A stretch of DNA of 64,000 nt, from positions 88,288 to 152,287 of the forward strand of contig CAKRGX010000004.1 of the NCBI GenBank assembly GCA_934338065.1, read 5' to 3'. The DNA comes from an uncultured Eubacterium sp. (lineage in GTDB: Bacteria; Bacillota; Clostridia; Lachnospirales; Lachnospiraceae). Positions 24,320 through 33,943 of the stretch are shown here, piece after piece. The stretch's first letter is position 1. The number at the start of each line of letters is the position of its first letter. Position numbers and translations under genes: made by a program. A model generated the notes under the pieces. The model was not told where the DNA came from and ran no database searches. It saw only the letters and a list, made by a program, of their open reading frames with translations.

Positions 24320-26376
24320 CAATCTGCTACTTTCTTAAATGTCACACTGTATGAATCAACCTGTCGGGAATTCTTATATACAAACAACTGTCCCTCAGAT
24401 GCGCTGATTCCTTTAATGTCTCCCGCTGCAATCTGCATAGGAAAATCACTATATGATTTCGTTCCTCCCAGTTCGGAAAGAACAATCTGCTTTCCATCCT
24501 GTGAGAGTACAAACTTAAATACTGCATCCGGCTCTGTCTCATAGTCGAATGGATTGTTGATCGTAATATTATAAGCTGAATAATACGAGTACGTTGGTTC
24601 AGGTCCCATGCTTAAAGTAATGTCAACCGTTGTACCTTTCTTAACTTCCAGACCATTTGCCTTACTCTGTACACATACACGGTTTTTAGCAAAGTTTTCT
24701 GAATAGCTCTTACTCGTTTTGCCCAGTTTCAATCCTGCCTTGTCCAAAGCACTCTTCGCCTGTGTTTTTGTTTTTCCGAGCAGATCCGGTACTTTGATCT
24801 TTTCCTGTCCCTTGCTCACATAATACGTAATTGTGGATCCGGCTGCTACACTTTCCCCTGTTTTCGGATTTGTCGCTGCCACTTTTCCTTCTGCAACACT
24901 GTCACTGTAAATATCACTTCCACGCTTCGGAACATATCCTTTATCTCTTAATTCCTGTTCAGCGGCTTCCGGCGTTTTGCCTAAAACACTAAATGGCTGA
25001 ACTCTCTCCTGCGCAGAATAGTATACGGTAATCATTGTTTCCTTTTCAACTTCACTTCCCACTGATGGCTCCGTCTCAATAACCTTGCCGGCATCTACCG
25101 TATCAGACTCTTTCGCCTTAAACTCATACGTTAACCCTTCTTCATCTAACATAGCTTTTGCGCTTTCCTGTGTCAGATCAATAATATCCGGTACCGTAAT
25201 CTTATCACCGCTCTCATCTGTACCCGGTGTACTGGACGACTGAGTAACTTTTGCTGTTGGCTCTGGTGTTGCCTCTTCTTTTGGTGAGGATCCACCCCAG
25301 AAGCCGATCAGACGTCCCACCATATAAATAATGATCAGTCCAATGATAATCGCCACTGTTACACTGCCTATAATCAATGCTTTCTCCAGTTTTGGATCTA
25401 CCTCTGCACCATCTTCTTTTTCATCTTCCGCTTTTTTATGTTCTTCGGATGAAGCTCCGCCAGGTGCCGCTGACTTCAATGTATTGATATCACCACTTGG
25501 GATAAAAATAGTATCAGCATTTTCATATAAATTACGGATCACACCATACTCTCCGGAAGGATCCTGTAAAAACATTTTAATGTCTGCAATCAGATCTGCC
25601 ACTGTAGGATAACGTAATTCTGTCTTTTTCTGCATACATTTCGCCACAATATTACTTAGTCCATGAGGAATCGTAGCATCAATCGCATCCAGCGGTGTTG
25701 CATCTTCCTGAATATGGGCCAGTGCTATCGCAACGGCACTTTCACCGGTAAACGGCAACGTTCCACTTAACATCTCATACATTGTGACACCAAGAGAATA
25801 AATATCACTTTTCTCATCACTAAAGCCACCTCTTGCCTGTTCCGGTGATATATAATGAACAGACCCCATCGCATTAGCTGTTATCGTATTGGAGCTGGCC
25901 GCCTTTGCAATTCCAAAATCACTCACCTTTGCTGTTCCATCTTTCGATATCAATATGTTCTGCGGTTTAATGTCCCGATGAATGATATGATTGGCATGTG
26001 CCGCCTCCAGTCCATTTGCGATCTGAAGTGTAATTCCTACTGCCTCACGAACGGAAAGTTTACCATTTCGTTCAATATATTTTTTCAAGGTAATCCCATC
26101 AACAAATTCCATGACAAAAAAATGCATTTCATTTTCTTCCCCTACATCATAAACACCTACGATATTAGGATGGGAAAGACAGGCAATTGCCTGTGCTTCC
26201 TGTCGGAACTTGGCTACAAATTTCATGTCCTCGCTATATTCATTTTTTAATATCTTAACTGCCACAAAACGATTTAACCGGTGATCTTTTGCACGGTAAA
26301 CATCTGCCATTCCACCGGTTCCAATCTTCTCGATCACTTCATAGCGACCGGCAATCATTGTTCCAATATTAACCAT
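24319..26376 (-). CDS. prkC: Ser/Thr protein kinase with PASTA repeats
   Basis: 685 residues. The cytoplasmic kinase domain (about 12-270) has GTGGMADVYRAKD, AVKIL, HRDIKPQNILI and SDFGIAKA. A membrane helix lies near 335-358. Outside are three PASTA repeats (about 390-455, 456-525, 526-592), which bind muropeptides or lipid II in the family, and then a C-terminal domain of about 90 residues that I do not recognise. ATG 26376 is preceded by AAAGGAG; the in-frame GTG three codons earlier overlaps that site. The partner phosphatase gene lies 13 nt upstream. Confidence 0.95.
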   Translation of the reverse strand: MVNIGTMIAGRYEVIEKIGTGGMADVYRAKDHRLNRFVAVKILKNEYSEDMKFVAKFRQEAQAIACLSHPNIVGVYDVGEENEMHFFVMEFVDGITLKKYIERNGKLSVREAVGITLQIANGLEAAHANHIIHRDIKPQNILISKDGTAKVSDFGIAKAASSNTITANAMGSVHYISPEQARGGFSDEKSDIYSLGVTMYEMLSGTLPFTGESAVAIALAHIQEDATPLDAIDATIPHGLSNIVAKCMQKKTELRYPTVADLIADIKMFLQDPSGEYGVIRNLYENADTIFIPSGDINTLKSAAPGGASSEEHKKAEDEKEDGAEVDPKLEKALIIGSVTVAIIIGLIIIYMVGRLIGFWGGSSPKEEATPEPTAKVTQSSSTPGTDESGDKITVPDIIDLTQESAKAMLDEEGLTYEFKAKESDTVDAGKVIETEPSVGSEVEKETMITVYYSAQERVQPFSVLGKTPEAAEQELRDKGYVPKRGSDIYSDSVAEGKVAATNPKTGESVAAGSTITYYVSKGQEKIKVPDLLGKTKTQAKSALDKAGLKLGKTSKSYSENFAKNRVCVQSKANGLEVKKGTTVDITLSMGPEPTYSYYSAYNITINNPFDYETEPDAVFKFVLSQDGKQIVLSELGGTKSYSDFPMQIAAGDIKGISASEGQLFVYKNSRQVDSYSVTFKKVAD

Positions 26377-26389
26377 CTTAAACACTCCT

Positions 26390-27112
26390 TTACAGTCGAA
26401 CTAAAATAACACTAATGTTGTCTTTGCCACCGGCTTCGTTCGCCTGTCTCACTAAACACTCTCCCGCCAGCTTCATATCATCATAATATTTCCGTATTGT
26501 CTCTTCAATTGATGTGTCCTCAACCATATTGGTCAGGCCATCGGAACACAACAAAATCACGTCCCCTATATCTACTTTTATCTCAAAGTAGTCCGGACGG
26601 ACATGTGTATCCGTTCCCAGAGCCCGTGTAATAATGTTTTTATTGGGATGTGTACGCATCTCTTCTTTTTGAATCTCACCTGACTGAACCATTTCCTCTA
26701 CTAAGGAATGATCTACCGTAATCTGTTCTAACTTATCCCGCAGCACATATAACCGGGAATCCCCAATATTAACAACATATGCTGTATTTCCCTCTATCAT
26801 TGTTCCAACCAATGTCGTTCCCATACCGGAAAACGAGGCTTCTTCTAACGATTTCTCATACACCTTTGTGTTTGCAGCCTCGATTGCTTTTTCAAAAGTA
26901 CTCACCGGCGTTCTCGCTTCCATTGAACGAATCTGTGTTACTATTTCATTAATACACATGCGGGATGCCAGATCCCCCGCCTGATGTCCTCCCATTCCAT
27001 CGGCTACAAGAAATAAATTCGAAAATCCTCCGACTTCATTTTCTTCACAAAATACGCAATCCTGATTGCTATTCCGTAAACGCCCCGTATCTGTTATAGA
27101 AAATGTTTTCAC
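26390..27112 (-). CDS. prpC: PP2C-type Ser/Thr phosphatase
   Basis: 240 residues with PP2C metal-binding motifs: the N-terminal DTGRLRNSNQDCVF, LFLVADGMGGHQAGDLAS, SGMGTTLV, NIGDSRLYVLR and LLCSDGLTNMV, ending in GGKDNISVILV. It reverses the action of the kinase encoded just downstream. The start is GTG at 27112, with GGAGG 7 nt upstream. This is the prpC-prkC-rsgA-rpe order usual in Firmicutes. Confidence 0.95.
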   Translation of the reverse strand: MKTFSITDTGRLRNSNQDCVFCEENEVGGFSNLFLVADGMGGHQAGDLASRMCINEIVTQIRSMEARTPVSTFEKAIEAANTKVYEKSLEEASFSGMGTTLVGTMIEGNTAYVVNIGDSRLYVLRDKLEQITVDHSLVEEMVQSGEIQKEEMRTHPNKNIITRALGTDTHVRPDYFEIKVDIGDVILLCSDGLTNMVEDTSIEETIRKYYDDMKLAGECLVRQANEAGGKDNISVILVRL

Positions 27113-27153
27113 TCTCTGACCTCCTTAGTTACTGCCTATACAAAACCTATCCT

Positions 27154-28203
27154 TTATCCTTCACTATGATCTGCCAGAAATTTCTTTCGTAACTGACCGC
27201 AGGCAGCGTCAATGTCACTTCCCATCTCTCTTCTTATTGTAACATTTCTCTGATTGTTTGCAAGTATTAATTTGAATCGCTCGACATCTTCCGGCCGCGA
27301 ACGCAGACAATCCCTTTCTTTTACTTCATTAAGTGGTATCAGGTTAATGTGACAATTTAGCCCCCGGCACCGCCTGCTTAGCTCTTCTGCATGCTGTATC
27401 TGATCGTTTACATCACGTATCATACTATATTCAAATGTAATTCTCCGCCCGGTTTCTTCTACATACTCCCGGCAGACCTGAAAGATCTCGTCTATACTGT
27501 AACGTCTGGCAATCGGCATTGTCTTCTGACGTATCCTGTCATTTGGCGCATGCAGACTGATTGCTAATGTGATCTGCAGATGTTCTTTCATCAGATCACG
27601 GATACGATCGACCAGTCCACACGTAGATACTGTGATATTCCGCTGGCTGATACAGATTCCTTTATCATTGGACAACAATTTTATAAAACGGATCAGCGCA
27701 TCATAATTATCTAACGGTTCGCCCATCCCCATAACGATAACATTGGAAACCCGTTCCCCGGTATCTCTTTGTATCTCATACACCTGTGAAAGGATCTCAC
27801 CTGCCGTCAGATTACGCGTCAATCCGGTCAGGGTGGAGGCACAGAATGTACAGCCCATGCGGCAGCCCACCTGGGAAGAAACACATACACTGTTTCCATG
27901 GTGATACTTCATCCACACGCTTTCAATGACATTGCCGTCCGATAGGGCAAATAAATATTTTGCCGTATCTTTTTTCCGGGAAATCTGTTTTTTTACAATA
28001 CAGATGCCTGGTAAAACATAATTTTCCTTTAGTTTTTCACGAAAACTTCCCGGTAGATTCTTCATTTCATCAAAAGAATCCACACGTTTATCATGAACCC
28101 ATTGAAATAACTGTTTTCCTCGGAACGGCTTCTCTCCATAGAAAACAGCAATCTCTTCCATTTCCTTACTATTCAGGCTTCGTATATCCATTATCCTATT
28201 CAT
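27154..28203 (-). CDS. rlmN: Dual-specificity rRNA/tRNA adenine-C2 methyltransferase RlmN
   Basis: 349 residues, a radical SAM protein with the three-cysteine motif in CRMGCTFCAST, followed by NVIVMGMGEPLDNYDA, ISQRNITVSTCG and ISLHAPND, and the conserved C-terminal cysteine in IDAACGQL. It methylates C2 of A2503 in 23S rRNA and A37 in some tRNAs. It overlaps the rsmB stop by 4 nt. Forty-one nt separate it from prpC, the largest gap in this operon. Confidence 0.97.
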   Translation of the reverse strand: MNRIMDIRSLNSKEMEEIAVFYGEKPFRGKQLFQWVHDKRVDSFDEMKNLPGSFREKLKENYVLPGICIVKKQISRKKDTAKYLFALSDGNVIESVWMKYHHGNSVCVSSQVGCRMGCTFCASTLTGLTRNLTAGEILSQVYEIQRDTGERVSNVIVMGMGEPLDNYDALIRFIKLLSNDKGICISQRNITVSTCGLVDRIRDLMKEHLQITLAISLHAPNDRIRQKTMPIARRYSIDEIFQVCREYVEETGRRITFEYSMIRDVNDQIQHAEELSRRCRGLNCHINLIPLNEVKERDCLRSRPEDVERFKLILANNQRNVTIRREMGSDIDAACGQLRKKFLADHSEG

Positions 28204-29507
28204 TGTTTTTTCAACCTCGCTACAAAAAAACCATCACTTTGATGTATTCCAGGCAAAATCTGCAGACTTCCCTCCGCTGTCATCCTGTTCTGTAATATCT
28301 CCGGTATAAAAGGATCCAGTGACTCACATTTCATTCCGCAATGCTCCTCTATCCATGCAACATTCTGTTCATTTTCTTTTTCATTGATCGTGCATGTGCT
28401 ATAAATAAAGACACCGCCTTTCCGCAGCATGGCTGCCGAGGATTCACAGATTTTTTGCTGAATCGGTACAAGGCTCTCTGTTTCCTGCATAGCATGATAT
28501 CGTATCTCAGGTTTTTTCCCTATGATACCGATACCGGAACACGGAACATCCGCTAATACAACATCCGCCTTTTCTCTCCAATCCGGATCTTCTTTCGTCC
28601 CATCCCATACCTTGCCCTCTACATTTTTATAACCAAAACGCTCCAGATTTTCCCGGATGCGGGAAACTTTTTTTACATTAACATCCCGATAGCTGAGTAT
28701 TCCTTCACCTCTCAATTGTATAAGCGCACTCATTGTCTTTCCTCCCGGTGCGGCACACACATCAACAACTGTCTGCCCCGGACAGATGCCCGCACACAGG
28801 GAAGGCAGCATAGAGCTCTCATCCTGTACAAAAAAATATCCTTCGTCATACCCTGGCAGACGTTTCACATCTTCTATGTTTCTGACAATCAAGGCTTCCT
28901 TTACATAATTTCCTTTTTGATAATCTATTTCATGTTTTTTCAGATTTTCTTCATATTGTTCACAGGAAATCTTGTTCGTATCAATATGTAACGTAATCTC
29001 GCCCTGTCTTTCTAAAAATGCCTGTGCAATTTTTTTTGTTGTCTTTTTTCCATATTTTTCAATCAAATACTGATATAAATTTTTCGGCAGACATAGCGCC
29101 TCATAAGGACGCAGACGCAGATTTTCTTCATTGCGGAGAAAAGCCCGCAGTACACCATTCACATACCCGGCATAACGTTCTCCTTCAACACCTTTAAGCA
29201 GTTCGACTGCTTCATGGCAAGATACCGCCTGCGGAATCTTATCCATATAGAGCAGTTCATAAACCGCCATACGAAGCACGGTTCTGACAGAAGGCGTCAA
29301 CTGGCGGACTGTCAGCTTAGAAAAATGCCGGATATAAGCATCCAGTTCGACCACGCGCTCGATCGTCCCATAAGAGAGACGCTTTATAAATCTTTTATCT
29401 TTTCCTTCCAGAGATGGATCGGATTTCAGCATAGTATGAAAAATAACATCGCTGTGCTTTTGTTGTTCCATTACCTCATAGACAATCCGATAGGCTTTTC
29501 TTCTCAT
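28200..29507 (-). CDS. rsmB: 16S rRNA m5C967 methyltransferase
   Basis: 435 residues. N-terminal NusB-like RNA-binding domain (about 1-135, with SYGTIERVVELDAYI and RTVLRMAVYELLYMDKIP), then a Rossmann methyltransferase with VVDVCAAPGGKTM, DVNVKKVSRIRENL, VLADVPCSGIGIIGKKPEIRY and IYSTCTINEKENE. The two cysteines of the m5C mechanism are in DVPCSG and YSTCT. Its ATG overlaps the stop of the upstream metallopeptidase gene by 1 nt. Confidence 0.95.
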   Translation of the reverse strand: MRRKAYRIVYEVMEQQKHSDVIFHTMLKSDPSLEGKDKRFIKRLSYGTIERVVELDAYIRHFSKLTVRQLTPSVRTVLRMAVYELLYMDKIPQAVSCHEAVELLKGVEGERYAGYVNGVLRAFLRNEENLRLRPYEALCLPKNLYQYLIEKYGKKTTKKIAQAFLERQGEITLHIDTNKISCEQYEENLKKHEIDYQKGNYVKEALIVRNIEDVKRLPGYDEGYFFVQDESSMLPSLCAGICPGQTVVDVCAAPGGKTMSALIQLRGEGILSYRDVNVKKVSRIRENLERFGYKNVEGKVWDGTKEDPDWREKADVVLADVPCSGIGIIGKKPEIRYHAMQETESLVPIQQKICESSAAMLRKGGVFIYSTCTINEKENEQNVAWIEEHCGMKCESLDPFIPEILQNRMTAEGSLQILPGIHQSDGFFVARLKKQ

Positions 29508-30232
29508 TAATCTCTATTATTCCTTCCAAATAAAATAATCAGCCGCAATAATTGCAAAATAGCAGCAGCGGCAGATGCCACATACGTAAAAGCGGCAGCA
29601 CGGAGCACACGCTTAGCTCCCTGATTTTCACCGGGTGCCAGTATTCCCGTATCCTGTAAAATACCAAGTGCTCTGCGTGAAGCATTCAGTTCAACTGGTA
29701 ATGTTACAACCTGGAACAATACTGCTGCACTAAACAACAGGATTCCCAGTGTTACTAATGGAGGCATGCTGAAAATAATACCAGCAATAATAACAAACCA
29801 CGATGCTCCGGAACCAAAATTTGCCACTGGCACTAATGCTGAACGGATCCTAAGTGGCACATACGAATTGGCATGTTGTATAACATGACCACACTCGTGC
29901 GCTGCTACTGCTATCGCCGCTACGGAATTGCTTCCATATACAGAGTCGGACAACCCGACATCCCTTGTCTTCGGATTATAATGGTCTGTCAAATTGCCGG
30001 ATATATGACTAATGGAAACATCTGATATTCCGGCATATGACAGGATACGCCGTGCCACCTCTGCTCCTGTCAGACCAGATGCACTCCTGATCTGGCTGTA
30101 ATTTGCAAAGGAACGGTGTACCATACCGGAGGCGATCATAGACAAAAGCACACCCGCCAGCACCAATACATACGTAGGATCCCACATTGTATAAAATCCG
30201 GGACCGTATCCATAAAAGCCCACTAAATACAT
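29507..30232 (-). CDS. Membrane zinc metallopeptidase, YugP family
   Basis: 241 residues. A membrane helix at about 15-40, then the zinc motif AVAAHECGHVIQHA (about 110-123), and further hydrophobic segments at about 140-185 and at the C-terminus. The family (Zn_peptidase_2) is widespread in Firmicutes and of unclear substrate. Position between fmt and rsmB is common and suggests a link to protein quality control, but that is only context. It overlaps the end of fmt by 10 nt. Confidence 0.9.
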   Translation of the reverse strand: MYLVGFYGYGPGFYTMWDPTYVLVLAGVLLSMIASGMVHRSFANYSQIRSASGLTGAEVARRILSYAGISDVSISHISGNLTDHYNPKTRDVGLSDSVYGSNSVAAIAVAAHECGHVIQHANSYVPLRIRSALVPVANFGSGASWFVIIAGIIFSMPPLVTLGILLFSAAVLFQVVTLPVELNASRRALGILQDTGILAPGENQGAKRVLRAAAFTYVASAAAAILQLLRLIILFGRNNRD

Positions 30233-31158
30233 AACATATCTCCTTTTTGAACAAGAACGCCACGAAGAAAACTTCCCGCATCCATTCGTTTCTTACCTTC
30301 CAGTTGAACTTCAAGCAAACGCAGGCATCCTTTTCCTGTCTGCACAGTAAAATCCTGTTTATTTACCTCAACGACTGTTCCCGGTATCTCTCCTGTTTCC
30401 TGCCGGATGACTTCCGCACGCCAGATTTTTAACATTTTCCCCTGATATCCGGTATACGCACTTGGCCATGAATTCAGTCCCCGTATATAGCGTTCCAATT
30501 TTACAGCATCTTCATTCATATCCAGATGTCCTAATTCTTTCGTAAGCATTTTAGCATAACAGCTATCCTCATCCTTTTGAGGTACCGGCTTTAGTTTTCC
30601 TTCCTCTGCAAGACGAAGAGTCTCTAAAAGCAGATCACTCCCCAGGGCAGCCAGCCGGTCATGAAGACTTTCCCCTGTCTCATCCGGCCGAATATCAATT
30701 TCTTTTTTCAAAAGCATATCTCCGGTATCCAATCCCTCATCCATCTGCATCGTAGTAATACCGGTCGTAGCATCCCCTTCCAAAATAGCCCACTGCATAG
30801 GAGCAGCTCCACGCCATCGTGGCAGTAAGGAAGCGTGTACATTAATACATCCGTATTGGGGAATATCTAAAATTTCTTTTGACAAAATCTGTCCAAAAGC
30901 AACAACAACCATTACATCGCATGGAATTTGCCGAAGCTGTGAAACCACATTGGCATCTTTAATCCTTCTTGGCGTATAGACCGGAATATCATTTGCTACT
31001 GCTACCTCTTTTACCGGTGTAAATACCAGTTTTCCACTTCTCCCCCTTGCTTTATCCGGCTGGGTGACAACTGCTGTCACAGTATGTTCTGGTGAATCGA
31101 TCAATCCCTGCAGAACAGGCACCGAAAAATCCGGTGTCCCCATGAAAATCACATTCAT
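30223..31158 (-). CDS. fmt: Methionyl-tRNA formyltransferase
   Basis: 311 residues. N-terminal formyltransferase: VIFMGTPDFSVPVL, VVTQPDKARGR, INVHASLLPRWRGAAPMQWAI (catalytic Asn/His) and QMDEGLDTGDML; C-terminal tRNA-binding domain follows. It formylates initiator Met-tRNA. The start is ATG 31158, with GGAGG 5 nt upstream; an in-frame ATG four codons earlier lies inside that site. It follows def, as is usual. Confidence 0.96.
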   Translation of the reverse strand: MNVIFMGTPDFSVPVLQGLIDSPEHTVTAVVTQPDKARGRSGKLVFTPVKEVAVANDIPVYTPRRIKDANVVSQLRQIPCDVMVVVAFGQILSKEILDIPQYGCINVHASLLPRWRGAAPMQWAILEGDATTGITTMQMDEGLDTGDMLLKKEIDIRPDETGESLHDRLAALGSDLLLETLRLAEEGKLKPVPQKDEDSCYAKMLTKELGHLDMNEDAVKLERYIRGLNSWPSAYTGYQGKMLKIWRAEVIRQETGEIPGTVVEVNKQDFTVQTGKGCLRLLEVQLEGKKRMDAGSFLRGVLVQKGDMLCI

Positions 31159-31186
31159 ATTAACCTCCATTCCAGAGCAGTTCGCA

Positions 31187-31672
31187 CTAGTTTTCTTCTT
31201 GAAATTCTTCTACATCATATAAACGGCCTTCTACCTTGTCTACATAAAGCATTCCGTCTAAGTGTTCAATCTCATGTACAAGTGCTCTGGCTAAAAGTTC
31301 CTCTCCTTCAACTTCAAATGGTTCCATATTTTCATTATAAGCTTTCACACGAACTTTATTCGGACGGGTTACAACACCTACTTTGTCTGGAACGCTTAAA
31401 CACCCCTCAGATCCGGTCTGCTCTCCCTCTGTCGAAACGATCTCAGGGTTGATCAGAATGATCGGATTACTTCCATCTTCTGTAATATCGATTACGGCAA
31501 TTCTCTTCAGTATTCCTACCTGAGGAGCTGCCAGTCCGACACCTTCTGCATCGTACATCGTATCCAGCATATCTTCAATAAGCTCTTTGTTTTTTTCATT
31601 CATTTCTTTCACAACTTTACATTTCTTTGTGAGGATATCATCCCCAATCACTCGTATATTACGTAATGCCAT
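31187..31672 (-). CDS. def: Peptide deformylase
   Basis: 161 residues with the three PDF motifs: GVGLAAPQVG, EGCLSVP and HEIEHLDG; Cys and two His bind the metal and Glu is catalytic. It removes the formyl group from new proteins, the partner reaction to fmt, which is 28 nt downstream. ATG 31672 is preceded by GGAGG 5 nt away, inside an upstream in-frame ATG codon context. Confidence 0.96.
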   Translation of the reverse strand: MALRNIRVIGDDILTKKCKVVKEMNEKNKELIEDMLDTMYDAEGVGLAAPQVGILKRIAVIDITEDGSNPIILINPEIVSTEGEQTGSEGCLSVPDKVGVVTRPNKVRVKAYNENMEPFEVEGEELLARALVHEIEHLDGMLYVDKVEGRLYDVEEFQEEN

Positions 31673-31695
31673 AGTAACCTCCATTCACTATTCTG

Positions 31696-33939
31696 TTAAT
31701 AACCACTCAAAGGATCTCTGTCATATTGGATCGTACAGATCTTATCCCATCGTGGGTCACTTGCTATCATTTCTACTTCCCCGCGAATCTGATCCGTTAC
31801 CGCTTCTTCTTTGATCTTTATATAAAGCAGATACCTGTATCGATCTTTTGCCCTGCTCAGCCCTGCTTCTGCAGGTCCGATAAATTCGCACTCTTTATCA
31901 TGGAACGATTGTATCTTGTCCGTCAGAGTCTGAATACATACTTGTGCCTGCTTCTTATCTTTCGAAAGAACAAGAACCGCTGCCATCGTTGTATACGGCG
32001 GATATTGTGTGACACGTCGGTAAGCCAATTCATTCTCATAAAAAAATCCGGCATCCTGTCTCCGCACTGCTTCTATGCAGTACTGGTCCGGATTATAGGT
32101 CTGAATGATCATCTCTCCTGCCTTAATTGAGCGCCCGGCTCTGCCACTCGCCTGCATCAGAAGATCGAACGTTCTCTCCATGCTGTTATAATCGCCCTCA
32201 TACATACTCATATCCGCTGCCAGAGCCGATACAAGAGTGACATTAGGAAAGTCATGCCCCTTTACGATCATCTGCGTTCCAATGAGAATATCAGCCTCCC
32301 CCTTGCGAAATGGTTCCAGGACACTTTCATGTCCTTTCTTTCCCGCTGTTGTATCACCATCCATACGCAGAATACGTGCTGTCGGAAAACGCTTCTGCAG
32401 TATTTCTTCCACTTTCTGCGTTCCCAGTCCAAAAGCCGCCACATAGGGGGAACCACACTGTGGACACTTCTTAGGCATAGCAATGGTATGTCCACAATAA
32501 TGGCACATCAATGTGTCCACCTGTCCTGCCCTATTTTTGTGCGCTGTCATAGATACATCGCAATGAGGACATTGTAACACAAAACCACAGCTACGACAAG
32601 AAACAAAGCCTGCATATCCTCTGCGATTGATAAAAAGCATGCTTTGTTCTCCCCGTTCCAGACGCTGTTCCAGCTTTTCCTGTAATAAACGGCTAAAGAT
32701 AGAACGATTTCCCGCTTTTAACTCCTCGCGCAGATCAACTACACTCACACTTGGCAAATGTGCACCGGCAGCCCTTTTTTTTAATGACAGCAGAACATAC
32801 TGCCCCTGTTCTGCCCTATAATAGGATATCACAGAAGGGGTTGCCGAGCCTAGCACAACACTCGCCCCAGCCAGAGAAGCTCTCTCTTCCGCCACCTCTC
32901 TGGCATGATACTTAGGTGGTTTCTCACTTTTATAACTCAACTCATGTTCTTCATCCATTACGATCAGTCCAAGCCTGGAAAATGGTGCAAACAGTGCAGA
33001 ACGTGGACCAATCATAATATCAACCTCACCTCTCCTGCATCGTTCATACTGGTCATACCGTTCCCCCTCCGACATACGTGAGTGAAGAATCGATACCCGG
33101 TTACCAAAACGGTTACCGAAACGGCGCACCGTCTGCAGCGTCAGTGCAATCTCCGGGATCAATACGATTGCCTGACGGCCGCTTTGAATGACTTCTTCTA
33201 TCATTTTCAAGTAAACTTCTGTTTTTCCGCTCCCCGTCACTCCATACAATAAATAAGTGGCTGCCTTACCTTGGCAAAAATCATCCTTAAACCGTGAAAC
33301 AGCTCTGTTCTGCTCCTCGTTCAATTCATGAGTTTCTTTATCGTCAGCGTGAAGTTCAAACGGATTACGGTATTTCTTTTCATCTGTAACTGAAATGATA
33401 CCTTCTTTTACCATGCCATCAATAACAGACTTTGTAACACCATATTTTTTTGATGCAGCAGCCGTTGTCATCTGCCCCTGTTCTGCAAACATCCCCTGAA
33501 GCAAGCGTGCTTTTGCCTTATAATGCTTCAATAGACAACGATCCAGCTCTTTTTTTGCCTCCTGTTCCGACACAACAAAAGTAAGCCAGTGTTCCTCCAC
33601 TGACTTAATCTGTCTCTTGATAGGAAGCACTGTCTTAAGTGCCTCATTCATTGTTGTGCCATAGCGGTTTCGGATCCAGAAAGCTAATTGTAACAACTGT
33701 CCCTCTACAGGAAGTTCTTTCTCCTCTACCGCTGTCAGACTCTTCATTTTGTCAACCGGCCACGAAGCCACTTCACTGATTCCAATCACAAATCCCATGA
33801 TCATTCGGTTTCCCCGTCCAAAAGGAATCTTCACACGACTGCCAATTTTAACCTGTTCTTGCAATTTCTCCGGTATCCGGTATTGAAAAATACGGTCAAG
33901 TGCTTCAACCGAAATGTCTACAATTACATCAGCAAACAC
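31696..33939 (-). CDS. priA: Primosomal protein N' (replication restart helicase)
   Basis: 747 residues. N-terminal 3'-DNA-binding domain, winged helix, then superfamily 2 helicase with YGVTGSGKTEVYL (Walker A), the DEEH box and GSATPSV. The zinc-binding insert has four CxxC pairs: CRSC, CPHC, CHYC, CPQC. It reloads the replisome at stalled forks. Start GTG at 33939 has GGAG 7 nt upstream. Four nt after murF. Confidence 0.96.
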   Translation of the reverse strand: MFADVIVDISVEALDRIFQYRIPEKLQEQVKIGSRVKIPFGRGNRMIMGFVIGISEVASWPVDKMKSLTAVEEKELPVEGQLLQLAFWIRNRYGTTMNEALKTVLPIKRQIKSVEEHWLTFVVSEQEAKKELDRCLLKHYKAKARLLQGMFAEQGQMTTAAASKKYGVTKSVIDGMVKEGIISVTDEKKYRNPFELHADDKETHELNEEQNRAVSRFKDDFCQGKAATYLLYGVTGSGKTEVYLKMIEEVIQSGRQAIVLIPEIALTLQTVRRFGNRFGNRVSILHSRMSEGERYDQYERCRRGEVDIMIGPRSALFAPFSRLGLIVMDEEHELSYKSEKPPKYHAREVAEERASLAGASVVLGSATPSVISYYRAEQGQYVLLSLKKRAAGAHLPSVSVVDLREELKAGNRSIFSRLLQEKLEQRLERGEQSMLFINRRGYAGFVSCRSCGFVLQCPHCDVSMTAHKNRAGQVDTLMCHYCGHTIAMPKKCPQCGSPYVAAFGLGTQKVEEILQKRFPTARILRMDGDTTAGKKGHESVLEPFRKGEADILIGTQMIVKGHDFPNVTLVSALAADMSMYEGDYNSMERTFDLLMQASGRAGRSIKAGEMIIQTYNPDQYCIEAVRRQDAGFFYENELAYRRVTQYPPYTTMAAVLVLSKDKKQAQVCIQTLTDKIQSFHDKECEFIGPAEAGLSRAKDRYRYLLYIKIKEEAVTDQIRGEVEMIASDPRWDKICTIQYDRDPLSGY

Positions 33940-33943
33940 TTTG

